Part shown: in pieces, positions 61,736 to 64,000 of the stretch
How positions within the stretch are numbered: the first letter of the stretch is position 1
How the letters are laid out: the number at the start of each line of letters is the position of its first letter
Assembly (NCBI GenBank): GCA_029931535.1
Contig: JAQPZY010001670.1
Span: forward strand, 5,480,501 to 5,544,500
DNA from: Margaritifera margaritifera
Lineage: Eukaryota > Mollusca > Bivalvia > Unionida > Margaritiferidae
Length of the DNA: 64,000 nt
Reading direction: 5' to 3'
Position numbers and translations under genes: made by a program
The notes under the pieces: model-generated
The model's input: the letters and a program-made list of their open reading frames with translations, nothing else
Told to the model about the DNA's origin: nothing
Database searches by the model: none

Positions 61736-62905
61736 AGTATACCAGTTAACTTTAGAATTTGAAAAAGACAGACCAGGTTTTACATGCAGTTTTCCATCAG
61801 TAAAAGTCATCTTCAAAATATGTTAAGAAAAAGTTTGCACAGAAAGTTAGGAATTAATTACTTCCAACTATCTGATGCGCTATTCAATGTTGCAGTTTGG
61901 TCTTACTGGTCCAGTTCATTCAAGCTTGACAACCTATTATCACTCAATGCACTAGCCTTGCCTGGCCTTACCTATCCAGTTCAGTCAAAACTAACAACTT
62001 GTTATCACTCAATACACCAGCCTTGCTGTTGGATATGTTATTCTTTTAAAGTGCATACACCAGGTTATTTTTGTAATGTACGTATCTGGGATATATAGAT
62101 CTAATTTTGAAGAAATAGTGTTGTTTTCTTATGAGAAATACAGTGATTTGATACATTTGTTTTATATCTATTAGTGTTTGTTATTCATTAATGAAACATG
62201 AATTTACAAGAGTATATCCAATACAGGATCATAGGGCAACAAAACTACAACATATTTGTACACTAGGACACATCCACAATACCTGGTGTTAGAATGAGGG
62301 TTTTATACATGATGTTGAGTATTATTATAGATAATTAGCAAAATAGTACGTGTTTGAAGGATATTAAGTAGTGAAATGAATACTCCAGCTGGTCACTTAG
62401 TTTGTGAAAGTTTCTTTTGTCTTCTTGCATTAAGTATATAAGTGCTATACTGTTCTTCGATAAATTTTGTTGAAATATGCAGCAAAAAAATCATGTAACT
62501 GATTCATGCATGGTATTTAACAATTTTCATCTTATTATCCATGCAGAGATTGTAGAAGTTGCTAAACTTAACAAATTACCATACCTAGAATATGTATCTA
62601 ATAATATTTAACTTGCAGAAAACTCTGAATCACTCACCCAATTTTCTCCTTAGCTAGCTCTGTTTTTGTAAAAGAAATGTCAATTTTCCTGATATTGTTC
62701 ATCCAGCATCAACATTGATAAATGTCATCATATTTTACGTTTAGAACTCGGGTGGATTCGTTTACTAAAGACCAACATGATGTTGGGTGGTTTTATTTGT
62801 TTTTGAAACATTTTTAGTAGGAAATAAAACTTAATGTAGAAGAAAGGGCATTTGTTTTGCCAGAGAAGTCTGGGCCACTTTTGGAAATCATGACTTAAGA
62901 ATTTT
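61736..62905. other. 3' flanking DNA, no gene seen
   Basis: Around 61895-62035 is a loose two-copy repeat ('ggtccagttcattcaagctt' and 'tatccagttcagtcaaaact'). Otherwise AT-rich without supported features. Confidence 0.4.
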
Positions 62906-63005
62906 GTCACATCATTGACCAATCAGGTGTCAGGATTTCATCCCATCATTGACCAATCAGGTGTCAGGATTTCATCCCATCATTGACCATTCAGGTGTCA
63001 GGATT
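62906..63005. repeat. 34-bp tandem repeat, 3 copies
   Basis: 'atcattgaccaatcaggtgt' plus 'caggatttcatccc', the third copy ending differently. Confidence 0.92.
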
Positions 63006-64000
63006 TTGAATAGAGTCTGAGTTTGTGTGTGAGATTTTGTTGTGACTTTGGCATCCTGTATTATCACAAAACTCAACCTGAGTGCAAACTCAAATGTTGT
63101 TCCTGTAGATTTGTAACATTCTTTCAAAGTTTCGGTGGAAAACTCTCCATATATAACAACTCTTAAACCAATAAATTTCAACCTTCAAATATTTTGTACA
63201 CAACATAGTTTATTCATAATCAGTTATCAAAAATTAAAGTTTGAGTGTGCACAGAGTTGAGACATTTTGTGACTACACAGTCAGAGCATGAGATTGCTTG
63301 ATGTGTGTTATATGGCCCTAAAGCAAGCCAGTAACTCACTCTATTACCCCAAAATAAAAGTTTAACAGTAAAATCGGGGAAAATAAAGGGAAAATGGCAT
63401 ATATTTAATAAAGATGACACTGAATTTTTGTCCCCTGGCTACTGTGTAAGGTCAAAGGGATGAAATCTGACTTTGAACCTTGTGACAGTGCTGTGGAGTT
63501 ACTGGGCAAACATGGAAAGTAAGCAAGTTTCCTGTCTCTATCTCAAAGGGCATTAGAGTAAAAGTGTAATCTCAGATGGCTGTATAGTTATAGACACCAT
63601 TATCAGTATTTGACCCCAGTTTCATAAGTGCAGCCATTAACCAATCATGTGATGTGTCAGCCATGACGATAGTGAAATGAACATTAGATACCGCACATAC
63701 TGTGATCAAAACAACATCAGTCTTTTTGTTTACATTTTATCTTTGCTTGTTTTCTCTTAAAAATTTACATGGATAGCGATTGAAAATATAACAAAGGAGG
63801 TAGTTATGTTCCATCAATGGATGTTCAAATAATTGTTGCAAACACAATTTATGGAAGAAATCAATGTGTGAAGACTGCGTGTTTGGTACCATTTAAATTT
63901 CAGTCTGTGCCATCAGATGGGCATGCAAGATTTTAAATTTTTGAATTCCAATCTTAGCAGACAAGTTGAAATCACTGATAATATGGCTTCCAATAGAAAT
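63006..64000. other. 3' flanking DNA, no gene seen
   Basis: Neither strand holds an exon or RNA gene I can support. Confidence 0.4.

Overview
The window is eukaryotic and almost certainly from an animal. It has large GT-AG introns, an AT-rich background, many minisatellites and several families of decayed transposons. DIRS-like tyrosine-recombinase retrotransposons, non-LTR elements, and tRNA-derived SINEs whose tail resembles that of bivalve SINEs, together with tandem units carrying a 'caaggtcac' motif, point to a lophotrochozoan, most likely a bivalve mollusc. The species cannot be named from this sequence.

One host gene runs left to right across nearly the whole window. I assembled 15 coding exons by hand (3692-3865, 13483-13582, 14810-14921, 15287-15454, 24686-24768, 28225-28300, 29672-29776, 31273-31503, 36271-36397, 46830-46998, 48832-48967, 50434-50544, 51627-51736, 58216-58336, 60437-60622). 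Every junction is AG/GT and every codon phase joins without a stop. The visible product is 669 residues; its 5' end lies outside the window or in an exon I could not find. In order it holds a helical N-terminal region, a glutamine run, a BTB/POZ domain split over exons 9-11, a BACK-like region (exons 12-13), a serine-rich linker and a C-terminal UBA/CUE-like helical end. This suggests a ubiquitin-pathway adaptor, perhaps for Cullin-3, but I do not recognise the gene and give no symbol.

The introns carry the rest. Six broken DIRS-like copies (A in intron 1, B in intron 4, C in intron 8, D and E in intron 9, F in intron 13) all lie in the gene's own orientation. There are also two non-LTR (LINE) relics, four copies of a two-hairpin foldback element, several SINEs, a pogo/Tigger-like element, and three probable hAT-like elements. 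A large pair of inverted homologous blocks (190-3400 and 20870-22660) flanks exons 1-4.

The most unusual feature is that three exon edges of this one gene have been swept into minisatellites: the acceptor of exon 7 (8 copies, exactly 50 bp apart), the donor of exon 12 (about 9 copies, about 55 bp) and the acceptor of the last exon (about 1.5 kb of array). A fourth array starts at the donor of exon 5. These arrays supply rows of decoy splice sites; where I checked them (exons 7 and 12), using a decoy leads to an early stop codon. No prokaryotic operon, CRISPR array or rRNA gene is present.
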